Shown here: one piece after another, positions 8,876 to 17,994 of the stretch
Position numbering within the stretch: position 1 is the stretch's first letter
Layout: each line of letters begins with the position of its first letter
Origin: Candidatus Nitrosopolaris wilkensis
GTDB taxonomy: Archaea > Thermoproteota > Nitrososphaeria > Nitrososphaerales > Nitrososphaeraceae
Assembly (NCBI GenBank): GCA_003176995.1
Contig: QHBN01000013.1
Span: 27,593-91,592, forward strand
Direction: 5' to 3'
Length of the DNA: 64,000 nt
Notes under the pieces: generated by a model
What the model was told of the DNA's origin: nothing
Database searches by the model: none
Seen by the model: the letters and a program-made list of their open reading frames with translations, nothing else
Translations under genes and position numbers: made by a program

Positions 8876-9250
8876 TTGGTAGTGGATCTAACGCTAAAAG
8901 GAATGGCCGGAAAACGAGGATTAATGTTTGTATCCTACTATGGAAGGTCACGTGCATTCATATCAAATTACAGGACTTGGCAACAATACCATAGTTACGG
9001 AAAAATTGTCGAAATCGCCTCTTCGCTACTAAGTCACGAATCTCTGCATTTAACCCTGAATAAGGTCTCCCTTTCGGCATCGGCAAAGTTAGACAACTTA
9101 TTTGGTCGATCTAATACATGGGAGAATTACCCGCACGGTTTGGGAGACTTCGATAGAATTAGACATGCTAATCATACATCATATAAAAACGCACAAAAAA
9201 TAACCAAAATTAGGGCGCAAAGGCGGGGAAGAATAAAGCCTCTTCCATAA
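8876..9250 (+). CDS. small protein with HExxH-like motif, hypothetical
   Basis: This 124-aa protein has IVEIASSLLSHESLHLTLNK at about residues 45-64, in which HESLH fits the zinc-binding HExxH pattern of metallopeptidases. After it come SASAKLDNLFG and a basic tail (KIRAQRRGRIKP). No signal peptide or membrane helix is seen. A third metal ligand is not obvious; the aspartate or histidines downstream could serve. The TTG start is followed by GTG at residue 3 and ATG at residue 10, so the true N terminus is uncertain. DUF2203 follows 21 bp downstream on the same strand. The function is unknown; a zincin-like fold is inferred from the motif alone. Confidence 0.6.
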   Translation: MVVDLTLKGMAGKRGLMFVSYYGRSRAFISNYRTWQQYHSYGKIVEIASSLLSHESLHLTLNKVSLSASAKLDNLFGRSNTWENYPHGLGDFDRIRHANHTSYKNAQKITKIRAQRRGRIKPLP

Positions 9251-9271
9251 AGTAATACATAAATTATCTCG

Positions 9272-9718
9272 ATGTTAAAAAAACCATATTGGATGTTCAG
9301 GATATACACCCCTCAGGATGCAAACAAAGCCCTTCCTGAGGTTAAGCGAAGGTTTAACACTATACTTTCTCAAAAAAACAACGTCGTAGCATTACAGGAA
9401 GAAGTACAAAAAACAGTCGAATCGGGATCCTCGCTAGAAAGATTCATTAAAAAAAAACAGCAGTTGAACGGAGCAGTATCAAGTCTATACAAATCAATCG
9501 AGCAGCTCGAGGATATGGGAATTATGATCAAAAGTGTGGACGATGGTTTGCTTGATTTTCCCTGTATGAGGTTTGACCAAGAGGTCTGGCTTTGTTGGAA
9601 GCTTGGAGAAACAGAAATCAAATTCTGGCACGATAAGGAAGAGGGGTTTATGGGAAGGAAACCGTTGGCGCCCAAAGGTTTTCTAACAGGGGAAGATGAC
9701 TTGGCGGACTTAAGATAG
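9272..9718 (+). CDS. DUF2203 family protein
   Basis: The 148-aa protein fits DUF2203: an N-terminal helical segment beginning YTPQDANKALPEVKRRF, a central coiled region, then GIMIKSVDDGLLDFPCM and the conserved end EVWLCWKLGETEIKFWHD. The family has no established biochemical role. It follows the small HExxH gene closely and precedes trpE by 63 bp, with an AT-rich gap suitable for a promoter, so co-transcription with trpE is possible but not shown. Confidence 0.8.
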   Translation: MLKKPYWMFRIYTPQDANKALPEVKRRFNTILSQKNNVVALQEEVQKTVESGSSLERFIKKKQQLNGAVSSLYKSIEQLEDMGIMIKSVDDGLLDFPCMRFDQEVWLCWKLGETEIKFWHDKEEGFMGRKPLAPKGFLTGEDDLADLR

Positions 9719-9781
9719 GAATCTAACAAAAAGACTTGAAGTATTTGGGGATTTTAATTTTTATTTGAACATTGAAAGATA

Positions 9782-11191
9782 ATGCCAAAGGCGGGAAATT
9801 TGGTCAGGTTCTTAAATAATAAACTTCATATAGAAAAAATCCAGTCGTTCGATGATCAGTTCGGAATCTTTAAAAGATTGTACCATCAGTATGACAAAGT
9901 TTTCATCTTTGAATCTCTTGTCGGTCCTAAAGAGTTATCTGAATTTTCTCTAATCGGATTTGACCCCGAATTAAAGATTACTTGTGACACCAACAAATTT
10001 AGCATATCAGACCGTTCAGGAGTGACGAAAGTGACCAAAGTTGTAGATCCACTGGTCCAGCTCCGAGAGGTTGTTCCGAAGGTGTCCGACAATCGGTTCA
10101 GATACCTGGGTGGTGCAGTGGGGTACGTTAGTTACGATGCCGTACGCTTCTGGGACCGCCTGCCGCTACAAAATACGAGAAAGCATCATTTCCCATTGTT
10201 AGAATTCGGAATATTCACAGACGGGATCCTGTACAATCACATAGAAAAGCAGGCTTATTATTTTTCGATCGGACCAAATTCTCGAATCAAAGAGGTAAAA
10301 GATCTCATATCTGAGAGTCGAGCTCTTCATGAAGAATCGACATTTTCGTATTCTACCCCTGAACGAAACGTTACTCGGAAGCAGTTTATAGAAAAGGTCA
10401 ATAAATCAAAAAAATATATATATGATGGTGATGTCTTTCAAGTTGTTCTTTCAAAACGTATGACTTTTAAGATATCTGGAGATCTTCTAACCGTATACGA
10501 AAAACTTAGAGACATAAATCCATCACCATACATGTACTTTTTCAGGATGGGTGGGAAACATATCATAGGCTCCAGTCCTGAAATGCTTCTTCGCGTCACG
10601 GGGGACCGTTTGGAGACATTTCCAATTGCCGGAACCAGGCCAGTGGCAGATGATGACAAGAGGAATCAACAGCTAAGCAGGGATCTTCTCAACGATGAAA
10701 AAGAGGTTGCAGAGCACACTATGTTGGTGGATTTAGCTCGCAACGACATCGGAAAAGTAAGCAAATATGGAACAGTTCAGGTTAAGGAGCTAATGAAAGT
10801 TAAGAGATTCAGTCATGTGCAGCACATGATATCGCATGTTACTGGCATTCTTCAAAGTGGTTTTGATTCATACGACGCATTTAGGGCAGTTTTTCCGGCA
10901 GGAACCGTATCCGGAGCCCCAAAACTGCGGGCTATGGAAATAATCGATGAGCTGGAGCCAAATTTTAGAGGGCCATATGCGGGCGCCCTTGGTTATTTTT
11001 CTGCAAACGGTTCATGTGATTTCGCGATTACCATCAGATCTATCTTTGCAAATAAAAGCGATGCTTTCATTCAATCAGGTGCAGGGATTGTCATGGACTC
11101 CATTCCTCAAATGGAATGGGCCGAAACTGAACAAAAGGCCGACGCTCTGCTTTCTGCTCTTGAGAAATCGAAAGCAACTAGCAAATCCTAA
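9782..11191 (+). CDS. trpE: anthranilate synthase component I
   Basis: This 469-aa protein converts chorismate and ammonia to anthranilate, the first step of tryptophan synthesis. It has the N-terminal [19 protein letters not shown] region (feedback-site-like part), then the chorismate-binding domain: [69 protein letters not shown] and the final [11 protein letters not shown]. The related PabB is a possibility, but the length and motifs favour TrpE. The glutaminase subunit TrpG, usually just downstream in archaea, is absent; the next gene is convergent thrC. Confidence 0.92.
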   Translation: MPKAGNLVRFLNNKLHIEKIQSFDDQFGIFKRLYHQYDKVFIFESLVGPKELSEFSLIGFDPELKITCDTNKFSISDRSGVTKVTKVVDPLVQLREVVPKVSDNRFRYLGGAVGYVSYDAVRFWDRLPLQNTRKHHFPLLEFGIFTDGILYNHIEKQAYYFSIGPNSRIKEVKDLISESRALHEESTFSYSTPERNVTRKQFIEKVNKSKKYIYDGDVFQVVLSKRMTFKISGDLLTVYEKLRDINPSPYMYFFRMGGKHIIGSSPEMLLRVTGDRLETFPIAGTRPVADDDKRNQQLSRDLLNDEKEVAEHTMLVDLARNDIGKVSKYGTVQVKELMKVKRFSHVQHMISHVTGILQSGFDSYDAFRAVFPAGTVSGAPKLRAMEIIDELEPNFRGPYAGALGYFSANGSCDFAITIRSIFANKSDAFIQSGAGIVMDSIPQMEWAETEQKADALLSALEKSKATSKS

Positions 11192-11235
11192 GCAGCAAAT
11201 CCTGCGTGCGTGTTTTCTTTGAGATACAATTCCGG

Positions 11236-12600
11236 CTAAAACTGATGATTATTTATCTCCCTGGCCGGTCTCGAATATCGGTTTGAACGATTATTATGGT
11301 ATTCTACTGGTAATTTGGCGTCCTTCTGCCTTCCTGTGAGGATTCCGACCACTACATCATCTTGTTTGATAATACCTTCAAGCCTGAGCTTTCGTACGCC
11401 GGCGGGCACAGCACCAGATGCCATCTCACAGTCGAATCCATTCAAGCCAACAATCGACATTCCGTCGGCCATGTCCTCGTCCTTGACTTGTGTAACCACA
11501 CCTTTAGTAATGTCAATCGCCCTTAACGCCTTTACCAAATTGGCCGGCTTTCCAATCTGTATAGCGGTTGCGCGAGTTTTCGGGAGTACACCTTGGTTTT
11601 GTTTATCCAGATAATATCGATCTACCATCTCTAGATCTGGTCTTCCATTATTCCAATCCAGTGTCTTGTTTTCAAACAAACCATTGACTAGCTCGTAGAA
11701 TGAATTGGCTCCTTCAGCATTGATCACCGCAATTCTTGGAACCTTTTTTATCCATCCCCATCCGTGTAATTCAATAAGACATTTACCGCAGCTGGAAGTA
11801 TTTCCCAACGCGCCTCCCGGATAGACGATCCAATCTGGCGGATTCCAACTTAAATGTTCCATCACTCTATACACTATTGCTTTTTGTCCTTCGAGACGGA
11901 ATGGGTTTACAGAGTTAACCGTATATCCTTGTCTTTCGTTTACTTCAACCAAGGAGGCCGCAAGTGCATCGTCGAAGTTGCCATCAACCTCAATAACCTG
12001 AGCTCCAAACTGGAACGCTTGACTCAATTTCCCTGCGGCCACTTCGCCTCTTGGGATGTAAACGTCACATTCCATATTTTCGTTTGCTGCATACATCGCC
12101 GCTGAAGCAGAAGTATTCCCTGTGGAGGCGCAAATCAATTTTTTTACCTTCAACATTTTTGCATGTGTAACGGCAGTTGACATGCCGTTGTCCTTGAATG
12201 ATCCACTCGGGTTGTAGCCCTCAGGTTGCAGTAAGAAATTGTCGTGATTCATAATAGCATAGTCAGCTGCTTTGCTCATTTTATATGGCTTAGAAAGCCT
12301 TCCCTCTGCACCGTCGAGAGAGACTAGTGCTCTTGCACACTCTTCGAAATTCTCCGTGTCTATCCCAAGAAAATTAATTAGATCTCTGAAGCGCCATACG
12401 CCACTTTCATTAAAAATGTTCCCTCCGTGGTTTGTCCGAGCATAAAACGCTTCGACTAGGTTTTTAGATGGTACTCTAGAATATATGATATCCAGAAGCG
12501 AGCCGCACGAACATTTGTAAATGTCGTTTTCAATATCAAACGATAAGCCGCATGAGGGATTAATGCACTTCTTAGTAGCTACACCTTGCATATATGACAT
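11236..12600 (-). CDS. thrC: threonine synthase
   Basis: The 454-aa PLP enzyme converts O-phosphohomoserine to threonine. A zinc-ribbon-like N terminus (CINPSC at about 12-17, CSCGS at about 31-35) is typical of archaeal and plant-type ThrC. The PLP lysine lies in NPSGSFKDNG. CASTGNTSASAAMYAA binds the phosphate. The C-terminal motif VPAGVRKLRLEG is present. Two in-frame ATGs (residues 1 and 4) are possible starts. It converges with trpE, leaving only 44 bp between the stops. Confidence 0.93.
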   Translation of the reverse strand: MSYMQGVATKKCINPSCGLSFDIENDIYKCSCGSLLDIIYSRVPSKNLVEAFYARTNHGGNIFNESGVWRFRDLINFLGIDTENFEECARALVSLDGAEGRLSKPYKMSKAADYAIMNHDNFLLQPEGYNPSGSFKDNGMSTAVTHAKMLKVKKLICASTGNTSASAAMYAANENMECDVYIPRGEVAAGKLSQAFQFGAQVIEVDGNFDDALAASLVEVNERQGYTVNSVNPFRLEGQKAIVYRVMEHLSWNPPDWIVYPGGALGNTSSCGKCLIELHGWGWIKKVPRIAVINAEGANSFYELVNGLFENKTLDWNNGRPDLEMVDRYYLDKQNQGVLPKTRATAIQIGKPANLVKALRAIDITKGVVTQVKDEDMADGMSIVGLNGFDCEMASGAVPAGVRKLRLEGIIKQDDVVVGILTGRQKDAKLPVEYHNNRSNRYSRPAREINNHQF

Positions 12601-12705
12601 TTTTCTTGAAATCTTATTTAGACTTTTTTCCCGAAGATTTCGTGAGTCACGTTATCTGTTCGATCTACAGATTCAGATTAGGGTTTTAAGTATTTTTATA
12701 TGGTA

Positions 12706-12972
12706 TTATGGCTTTTGAAAAGCTTTCTCGTACATCTTTAAAAGCTGTTGTATTACACCGTCCATGTCATCTTCTTTGACCTCAGGAGATACCGCGTGCT
12801 TGAGGAGATTATTAACGGTTGTAGAAATTTCTGAACTGACTTCATCAAAACTGTCGACATCTGTATAAGTTTGTTGGTAGAGGCGACGAAGTCTCATGGC
12901 ATACATCTGAGTTTGGTCGTTAAGTGTTACGTTGTAAGCATTATTGTTTACTTTGATTTTTTCTTTTACCAT
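12706..12972 (-). CDS. hypothetical protein, 88 aa
   Basis: A soluble, acidic, mainly helical protein. It starts MVKEKIKVNNNAYNVTLNDQ and continues with MRLRRLYQQTYTDVDSFDEV and a C-terminal helix (MDGVIQQLLKMYEKAFQKP). No domain is recognised. It sits between thrC and a divergently oriented winged-helix gene, so the 186-bp gap at 12973-13157 must hold two promoters. It looks like a genuine lineage-specific protein by composition and by its clean ATG start. Confidence 0.6.
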   Translation of the reverse strand: MVKEKIKVNNNAYNVTLNDQTQMYAMRLRRLYQQTYTDVDSFDEVSSEISTTVNNLLKHAVSPEVKEDDMDGVIQQLLKMYEKAFQKP

Positions 12973-13157
12973 GTAGGTTCTTTCCTGTGCCTAGTCTTTA
13001 AAAACTTGCCTACGTCTCATTTCCACCCCTCGTTTGAGATCGAGTTATAACACAGAGTTCTGTTGTCAGCGTTCTGTAAACATTTTGGTCTTGATAATTT
13101 GTCTAACACTCTTTTATTGAAAATGCGAAAAAACTGGGGAGAGGTAGGTCATAAACA

Positions 13158-13457
13158 TTGAAGAATCGTTCTGAAATAGAAATAATGGCTTCTATTTTAC
13201 GTTCCGCTACGAAAGACTGGGAATACAAAACTACCATAATGAATAATGCGACGGTATCACATTCTCAATTGATTCGATACCTTGCGATTGCAGTAGAAAG
13301 AGGATTAGTAAACTACTCGGAGAATTCCGGTCTGTACAGAACCACGGAGGCAGGTCAAGTGTATCTTGGGAAGTATGAACAGCTCCTTCTCCTTCTACCA
13401 ACTATTCCGGAGCTGCCTGATTTGAGCGATTCAGAGGAGATCCAACAGGAAATATAG
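13158..13457 (+). CDS. winged-helix DNA-binding protein (ArnR1-like)
   Basis: This 99-aa protein consists almost entirely of a winged helix: SEIEIMASILRSA (helix 1), TTIMNNATVSHSQLIRYLAI (helices 2-3, recognition), ERGLVNYSENSGLYRTTEAG (wing), then QVYLGKYEQLLLLL. This pattern is common among small archaeal transcription regulators resembling ArnR1-type wings. The TTG start is inferred from the reading frame. It is transcribed away from the 88-aa gene and towards the asparagine-synthase-like gene. The target is unknown; regulation of either neighbour is only a guess. Confidence 0.8.
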   Translation: MKNRSEIEIMASILRSATKDWEYKTTIMNNATVSHSQLIRYLAIAVERGLVNYSENSGLYRTTEAGQVYLGKYEQLLLLLPTIPELPDLSDSEEIQQEI

Positions 13458-13590
13458 AAGAGGACAGGGTCGCATAAGCGACTATTAATGAGGCCATACG
13501 TCAAGTCCATTTGTTCCTAGCCAGATTGGTACATACGAGGCCGATGTTCGGTGCAAAAAAATATGAGCTCTTCTAGAATAAAAGCGTGAT

Positions 13591-14550
13591 TTGATAGAAT
13601 CAGATTGTGCAGAATTGAAGTTTGCACTGAGGGAGGCCGTAGAAAGGAACCAGTGCAAGGCATTACTATTATCTGGGGGTCTAGATAGCAGTATTCTGGC
13701 CGATATCTCGAGACCGAAGCAAACTTTCACTGTTGCATGGGACAATCAGGCGCCAGATCTTCATTACGCTAGGATGGTGGCGCACAAATATAATACAAGT
13801 CATACAGAATTAACCCTAAATAATAAAAATAGTCTGTTTCATGTCTTACGAGCGGTAATCCTGGGCTTAAAGACGTTTAGCCCCATCGACATTAGAAATT
13901 CCTGTGTTGTTTACACAGGGATAATGAACGCAAAAAAACAAGGCTTCTCGGATATAATGACAGGCGACGGCGGCGACGAATTGTTTGCAGGTTACAACTA
14001 TCTTAATCGATATTTTATGGATGTCAATAGGTTGGATATTGAACTAAGGAGGCTGTGGGATATAATGCACTTCTCTTCAATAAGTCTTGCAAAAACACTC
14101 GATATCGAAGTCAAGGCGCCTTTTCTGGACGATATATTTCTCAACTATGCCAAATCCATCGCTCCGGCAAAAAAAATAGGCGAGTTCTCCGGGAAGATGT
14201 GGGGTAAATTTATCCTAAGAAAGTGCTTTCTAGGAGAGCTTGGAGGTGAAATAGTATGGAGACCGAAACTTGCCCAGGAGGAAGGAGCAGCCACCGTCAA
14301 TTTAAACCATTTTTTGGAAACCCAGTTTAACGACATTGCATTTCGTTCGAGAGCAGAGCAGGCCCGAGCAGAGGGCGTCATTGTCAAGGATAAAGAGCAT
14401 CTTTATTATTACGACGTTTTTAGAAGTTATTTTTGCCCCCCATACAAGGAATATTGTTCTGACGTTCGATGCCCTGGATGTAGCGGCTGTGTATCAGCTA
14501 AAACCAATTACTGTAGGACCTGCGGCGCTTTCCCAATCAGCCCAAATTGA
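13591..14550 (+). CDS. asparagine-synthase-like protein without glutaminase domain
   Basis: The 319-aa protein carries the PP-loop ATP site LLSGGLDSSILAD at about residues 26-38, and TGDGGDELFAGYNYL, both diagnostic of the AsnB synthetase domain. The N-terminal glutamine amidotransferase domain (Cys2) is entirely missing, so it cannot hydrolyse glutamine itself. The C-terminal 40 residues carry six cysteines (EYC, RCPGCSGC, NYCRTCG) that probably bind zinc. The TTG start is 13 residues before the core; no earlier start exists. Function could be amide or adenylate chemistry with an unknown acceptor, including tRNA modification; asparagine synthesis from ammonia is not shown. Confidence 0.8.
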   Translation: MIESDCAELKFALREAVERNQCKALLLSGGLDSSILADISRPKQTFTVAWDNQAPDLHYARMVAHKYNTSHTELTLNNKNSLFHVLRAVILGLKTFSPIDIRNSCVVYTGIMNAKKQGFSDIMTGDGGDELFAGYNYLNRYFMDVNRLDIELRRLWDIMHFSSISLAKTLDIEVKAPFLDDIFLNYAKSIAPAKKIGEFSGKMWGKFILRKCFLGELGGEIVWRPKLAQEEGAATVNLNHFLETQFNDIAFRSRAEQARAEGVIVKDKEHLYYYDVFRSYFCPPYKEYCSDVRCPGCSGCVSAKTNYCRTCGAFPISPN

Positions 14551-14707
14551 ACACTGTGGATGTAGGACCTGTGGATGTCTTTACCTCATTAAATTGACAC
14601 GTTTTTCACTTGTAACCGCTAATTGCAGTCGCCACGGTGACACAAGTTTGATACACATGTGGATTTTTAGTCTGTCTACGATAGTATCCGCAGGTGTCAA
14701 TTTAGAT

Positions 14708-15358
14708 ATGTCATTCGGTAACAAATGGATAAAACCACAAGGAGAAAGCGTGGGAAATAAACTCCTCGATGGCCTAAAGCCACAGCCACCACTTAAGCCG
14801 AGGATTGAAGAAGCGCAAAACAAATTACATCTTCAAATTTCGAAACTTGAAACTATATCAGCGAAGATGCAGGAAAAGGATCAGCTGATCTTTAAACGCA
14901 TTGTTCATTCGGTGCAAAACCATGACTCTCACTATGCGAGAGTATTGTCTAGCGAATTGTCTCAAGTACGGAAGATGAACAAGATGGTAACTTCAGCAAA
15001 ATTAGCCCTAGAACAAATACAACTGAGATTGAACACGATTACTGAGCTAGGTGATGTGGTTGTAACGCTGAGTCCAGCGATGTCAGTAATTAAGGGAATC
15101 CAAGGGAGGCTCTCATCGATGATGCCAGAAGCGGATCAATCACTAGGCCAGATCTCAGATTTACTGGGTAATATTATGACAGACTCTGGACATATCCCAA
15201 CTGCCGAGATAGCCGCTGGAAGCACAGGGATGAATGAAGATGCAATGAAAATCATCGAAGAAGCAAGTGCAATAGTAGAGGAAAACATGAAAGAAAAGTT
15301 CCCAGACTTACCTACAAACACGATGCAGACAAGAAAAACGGAAGCCTCACTTTTTTAG
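14708..15358 (+). CDS. cdvB: CdvB/ESCRT-III-like protein (Snf7 family)
   Basis: The 216-aa protein matches archaeal CdvB paralogues, which polymerise on membranes during division or vesicle scission. A basic N terminus (MSFGNKWIKPQGESVGNKLL) leads into long helices: EEAQNKLHLQISKLETISAK, then QNHDSHYARVLSSELSQVRK, then LEQIQLRLNTITELGDVVVT and LSPAMSVIKGI. An acidic C-terminal part follows. The frame is open far upstream (to 14336) but overlaps the previous gene there; ATG 14708 gives the normal family N terminus. I see no wH or MIM2-type proline motif with certainty. cdvA and cdvC are not in the window, so this may be an accessory paralogue. Confidence 0.85.
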   Translation: MSFGNKWIKPQGESVGNKLLDGLKPQPPLKPRIEEAQNKLHLQISKLETISAKMQEKDQLIFKRIVHSVQNHDSHYARVLSSELSQVRKMNKMVTSAKLALEQIQLRLNTITELGDVVVTLSPAMSVIKGIQGRLSSMMPEADQSLGQISDLLGNIMTDSGHIPTAEIAAGSTGMNEDAMKIIEEASAIVEENMKEKFPDLPTNTMQTRKTEASLF

Positions 15359-15383
15359 AGTTCACCAAAAATTTTTGCGCCCT

Positions 15384-15716
15384 TCATTTAGTAGCATAGG
15401 CAATTACCCTGATCTCTTTTTTTATTCGGGATATAGTAGGATAGCTGTATCCTTTGTCGCGATAGGACCGTATCATAGCCTTCCAGTTGTTTAATCGCCA
15501 CCCTGCCTGAGTATGATTAAGCATGACGGTCTCTTTTTTTACTATGCTTTTGCGACCTGGCAGAAGATATCCGCCAGAAATTGCTCTTTCGCGTTTGTAC
15601 GCAAATCGTAAGCCAAACAAAATCATACCTACAGAAAGCGACTCGAGATAAGTTTGTACTTCTTTTTGTTGTGTTTTCGTTAGCTGCAGCATAAATGTGA
15701 ACGGCTTTGAATCCAC
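15384..15716 (-). CDS. hypothetical basic protein, 110 aa
   Basis: A basic protein with GTG start. It contains LQLTKTQQKEVQTYLESLSV, a central KSIVKKETVMLNHTQAGWRL, and a C-terminal stretch resembling a helix-turn-helix (RDKGYSYPTISRIKKEIRVI). The last motif hints at nucleic-acid binding but is not a clear family match. It converges on cdvB with a 25-bp gap. It is probably real, given its length and balanced composition. Confidence 0.5.
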   Translation of the reverse strand: MDSKPFTFMLQLTKTQQKEVQTYLESLSVGMILFGLRFAYKRERAISGGYLLPGRKSIVKKETVMLNHTQAGWRLNNWKAMIRSYRDKGYSYPTISRIKKEIRVIAYATK

Positions 15717-15872
15717 AGCATCAAGGGACGGGTATCTTGTTAATATATATTTCTAAACTCGAGTTTAGCAATATGTGTTTTTTTATGTAGATTCAAAACC
15801 GACCGCGAGTGGGATATTTCGGGAAACGGCACAAGCCATTCTAAATGACTGTGTTTGTGCATCCATCATTAA

Positions 15873-17039
15873 TTAGATAATATTATTTTTTTTCCCAATG
15901 ATCTCGAAAGAGTCAGCCGCAGTGAGAAGGTCACTCTTAGTGTGCAAGGAGGTCACAGTCAGCCTGAGTCGAGCCTTTCCCTTCCCCACAGTAGGGTACC
16001 TAATAGGTTGAACGAAAACACCATCGAGCATTAACTCGTTAGAAAAATCGACCGCTAATTTTTCATCACCTATCATCAAAGGGATAATCTGGCTGGCGTT
16101 CTTGTTAATCGAAAAGCCTAGATCTGTCAATTTTTTGTAAAAAAATTCAACATTTCTAAATAGCCTATGTTGCAGATTTCCTTTTTCTGCAAAAGGAATG
16201 GCTGCCAGAGCTGCTGCAGACAAATGCTCTGGCAACGCGGAGGTATAAATGAATTGACGTGATTTATTGATCAAAAGTTCCCTAACCAACGTAGAGCTTG
16301 CGACATATCCACCGAAGCATCCTAACCCCTTGCTCAAACTGCTGACGTTAACGTCTATCATCCCTTTAACATCAAAGTACCCCGGTACGCCAGAATAGGA
16401 GCCAGGCGAGCCAAATATAAAATCCCCATGAGCATCATCTACTATCATCATGGCATTATACTCCTTCGCAAGGCAACAAATCTGATCTAGGGCGGAAAAG
16501 TCTCCATCCATACTGAAAACACCTTCAGTAATTACAATCTTATCGCCAGTAGTTGAGCGTAGTAGGATCTCTAGATCTTCGAGATCGTTATGACGGAAAA
16601 CCTTGATAATTGCACGACTTAGCCTACACGCATCTATTATGCTTGCATGGTTGAGTTCGTCGCTGATTATCGTTGTACGCTTGTTGGCGAGTGAAGTAAT
16701 GACCCCCAGATTTGCCATATAGCCATTCGGATAAAGGAGTGATGATTCTGTATCTCTGTGTTTTGCGATTTGCTCTTCGAGCTCTAATAACTTTGGAGCA
16801 TTTCCAGCTACTAACCTAGAACTGCACTGTGACATATGGCGTAACGAAAATCGAGCTTCCTTAAGGACTCGCGGATTCCTAGATAATCCGAGATAATCAT
16901 TTGAACATAAATGGATTTTTTCAATGCCATTGATTAATGCTCTAGCTCCGTAGACCTCAATCCTATGCGGTCTCCTATACAAGTTATATTTTTTAAGCTC
17001 AGCGAGCTCAAGTTTAATAGTATTACCTGTGAAGACCAA
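15873..17039 (-). CDS. bioF: 8-amino-7-oxononanoate synthase
   Basis: This 388-aa PLP enzyme condenses pimeloyl thioester with alanine to give KAPA. It has SNDYLGLSRNPRV (family signature), SLLYPNGYMANLGV, DDAHGDFIFG with the PLP-stacking His/Asp, and the Schiff-base lysine in VSSLSKGLGCFGG. The first codons overlap bioB by 17 bp, so the pair is translationally linked and transcribed as bioB-bioF. Length is normal. No pimelate-forming gene (bioC, bioH or bioW) is visible nearby. Confidence 0.93.
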   Translation of the reverse strand: MVFTGNTIKLELAELKKYNLYRRPHRIEVYGARALINGIEKIHLCSNDYLGLSRNPRVLKEARFSLRHMSQCSSRLVAGNAPKLLELEEQIAKHRDTESSLLYPNGYMANLGVITSLANKRTTIISDELNHASIIDACRLSRAIIKVFRHNDLEDLEILLRSTTGDKIVITEGVFSMDGDFSALDQICCLAKEYNAMMIVDDAHGDFIFGSPGSYSGVPGYFDVKGMIDVNVSSLSKGLGCFGGYVASSTLVRELLINKSRQFIYTSALPEHLSAAALAAIPFAEKGNLQHRLFRNVEFFYKKLTDLGFSINKNASQIIPLMIGDEKLAVDFSNELMLDGVFVQPIRYPTVGKGKARLRLTVTSLHTKSDLLTAADSFEIIGKKNNII

Positions 17040-17994
17040 TTTCGTGTATCATCTGAAGGTCCTTGTCCGGGCTATTTCCGCCGACCGTGAGATATCCACC
17101 GGTGATCAACCCGTTTGCGCCTGCTCTCAAAGCCAGTCTGCCATTATCCTTCAAATGCAGCTCTCTTCCGCCGGCTAGCTTCAGAATTGTCTTAGGCATT
17201 AAAAATCGCCAAACCGCAATTGTTCTTACAGCATCATCGACTGCGATCTGAGGAATTTGTGCTAGAGGAGTTCCCTGCTGGGACACTAAGATATTCACCG
17301 GAACCTCTTCTGGCCTAAGCGAAGCAATAGAAAAGCCCAGTTCTAGCCTCTGTTGAGGAGTTTCCCCCATTCCAATGATTCCTCCACAACATAGTTCCAG
17401 CCCCTCGTCTTTTACAATCTGCGCAGTCTTCATTCTGTCAGCGAAATCGTGTGTTTTACATATTTTTGAAAAGTAACTTTCGGCTGCCTCTAGATTATGA
17501 TTGTATCGTTTGACCCCAAGAGATTTTAGTTTACTAGCCATTGCATGCGTCATGAATCCCAGCGAGACATTAATATCAATGTCCACCTTGTTCTTTATTT
17601 CCACAATAGTTTTGCAAATCTGTTGAAAATCTTTTTCTGGTGGTGCCCTATAAGCACAAACAAGGCAAAAACTTGAAGCACCACCTTCTTTCGCTATCTG
17701 TGCTCGTTGTAATATTACTTCTGTGGGCAAAAGTGGATACTTATTTATCCTACTATCATAAAACGATGATTGTGAACAAAAGGAGCAGTTCTCGGGACAA
17801 GCGCCGGACTTTGCGTTTAGCAGCATTTCGACATCTACCTTATTCGCATTAAAAGCTCTTGTAATCGTGTTCGCGCATTGGGCTAGGGTTCCAATATCCT
17901 CTGTGAAAAGTAATCGCTCCGCTTCTTCAAAAGAAACAGCCAAGCCGGCGAGGACGTTATCGGTCTTATCATGGATGAAGTCATGATTCTGCAT
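17023..17994 (-). CDS. bioB: biotin synthase
   Basis: The 323-aa radical SAM enzyme inserts sulfur into dethiobiotin. The CxxxCxxC cluster ligands are in CPENCSFCSQSSFYDS. The family motifs VCAYRAPPEKD, YNHNLEAAESYF, CCGGIIGMGET and the C-terminal GANGLITGGYLTVGG are present. The ATG at 17994 follows an AT-rich promoter-like segment. It leads the bioB-bioF transcription unit, pointing away from the recombinase gene and bioA. Confidence 0.95.
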   Translation of the reverse strand: MQNHDFIHDKTDNVLAGLAVSFEEAERLLFTEDIGTLAQCANTITRAFNANKVDVEMLLNAKSGACPENCSFCSQSSFYDSRINKYPLLPTEVILQRAQIAKEGGASSFCLVCAYRAPPEKDFQQICKTIVEIKNKVDIDINVSLGFMTHAMASKLKSLGVKRYNHNLEAAESYFSKICKTHDFADRMKTAQIVKDEGLELCCGGIIGMGETPQQRLELGFSIASLRPEEVPVNILVSQQGTPLAQIPQIAVDDAVRTIAVWRFLMPKTILKLAGGRELHLKDNGRLALRAGANGLITGGYLTVGGNSPDKDLQMIHEIGLHR

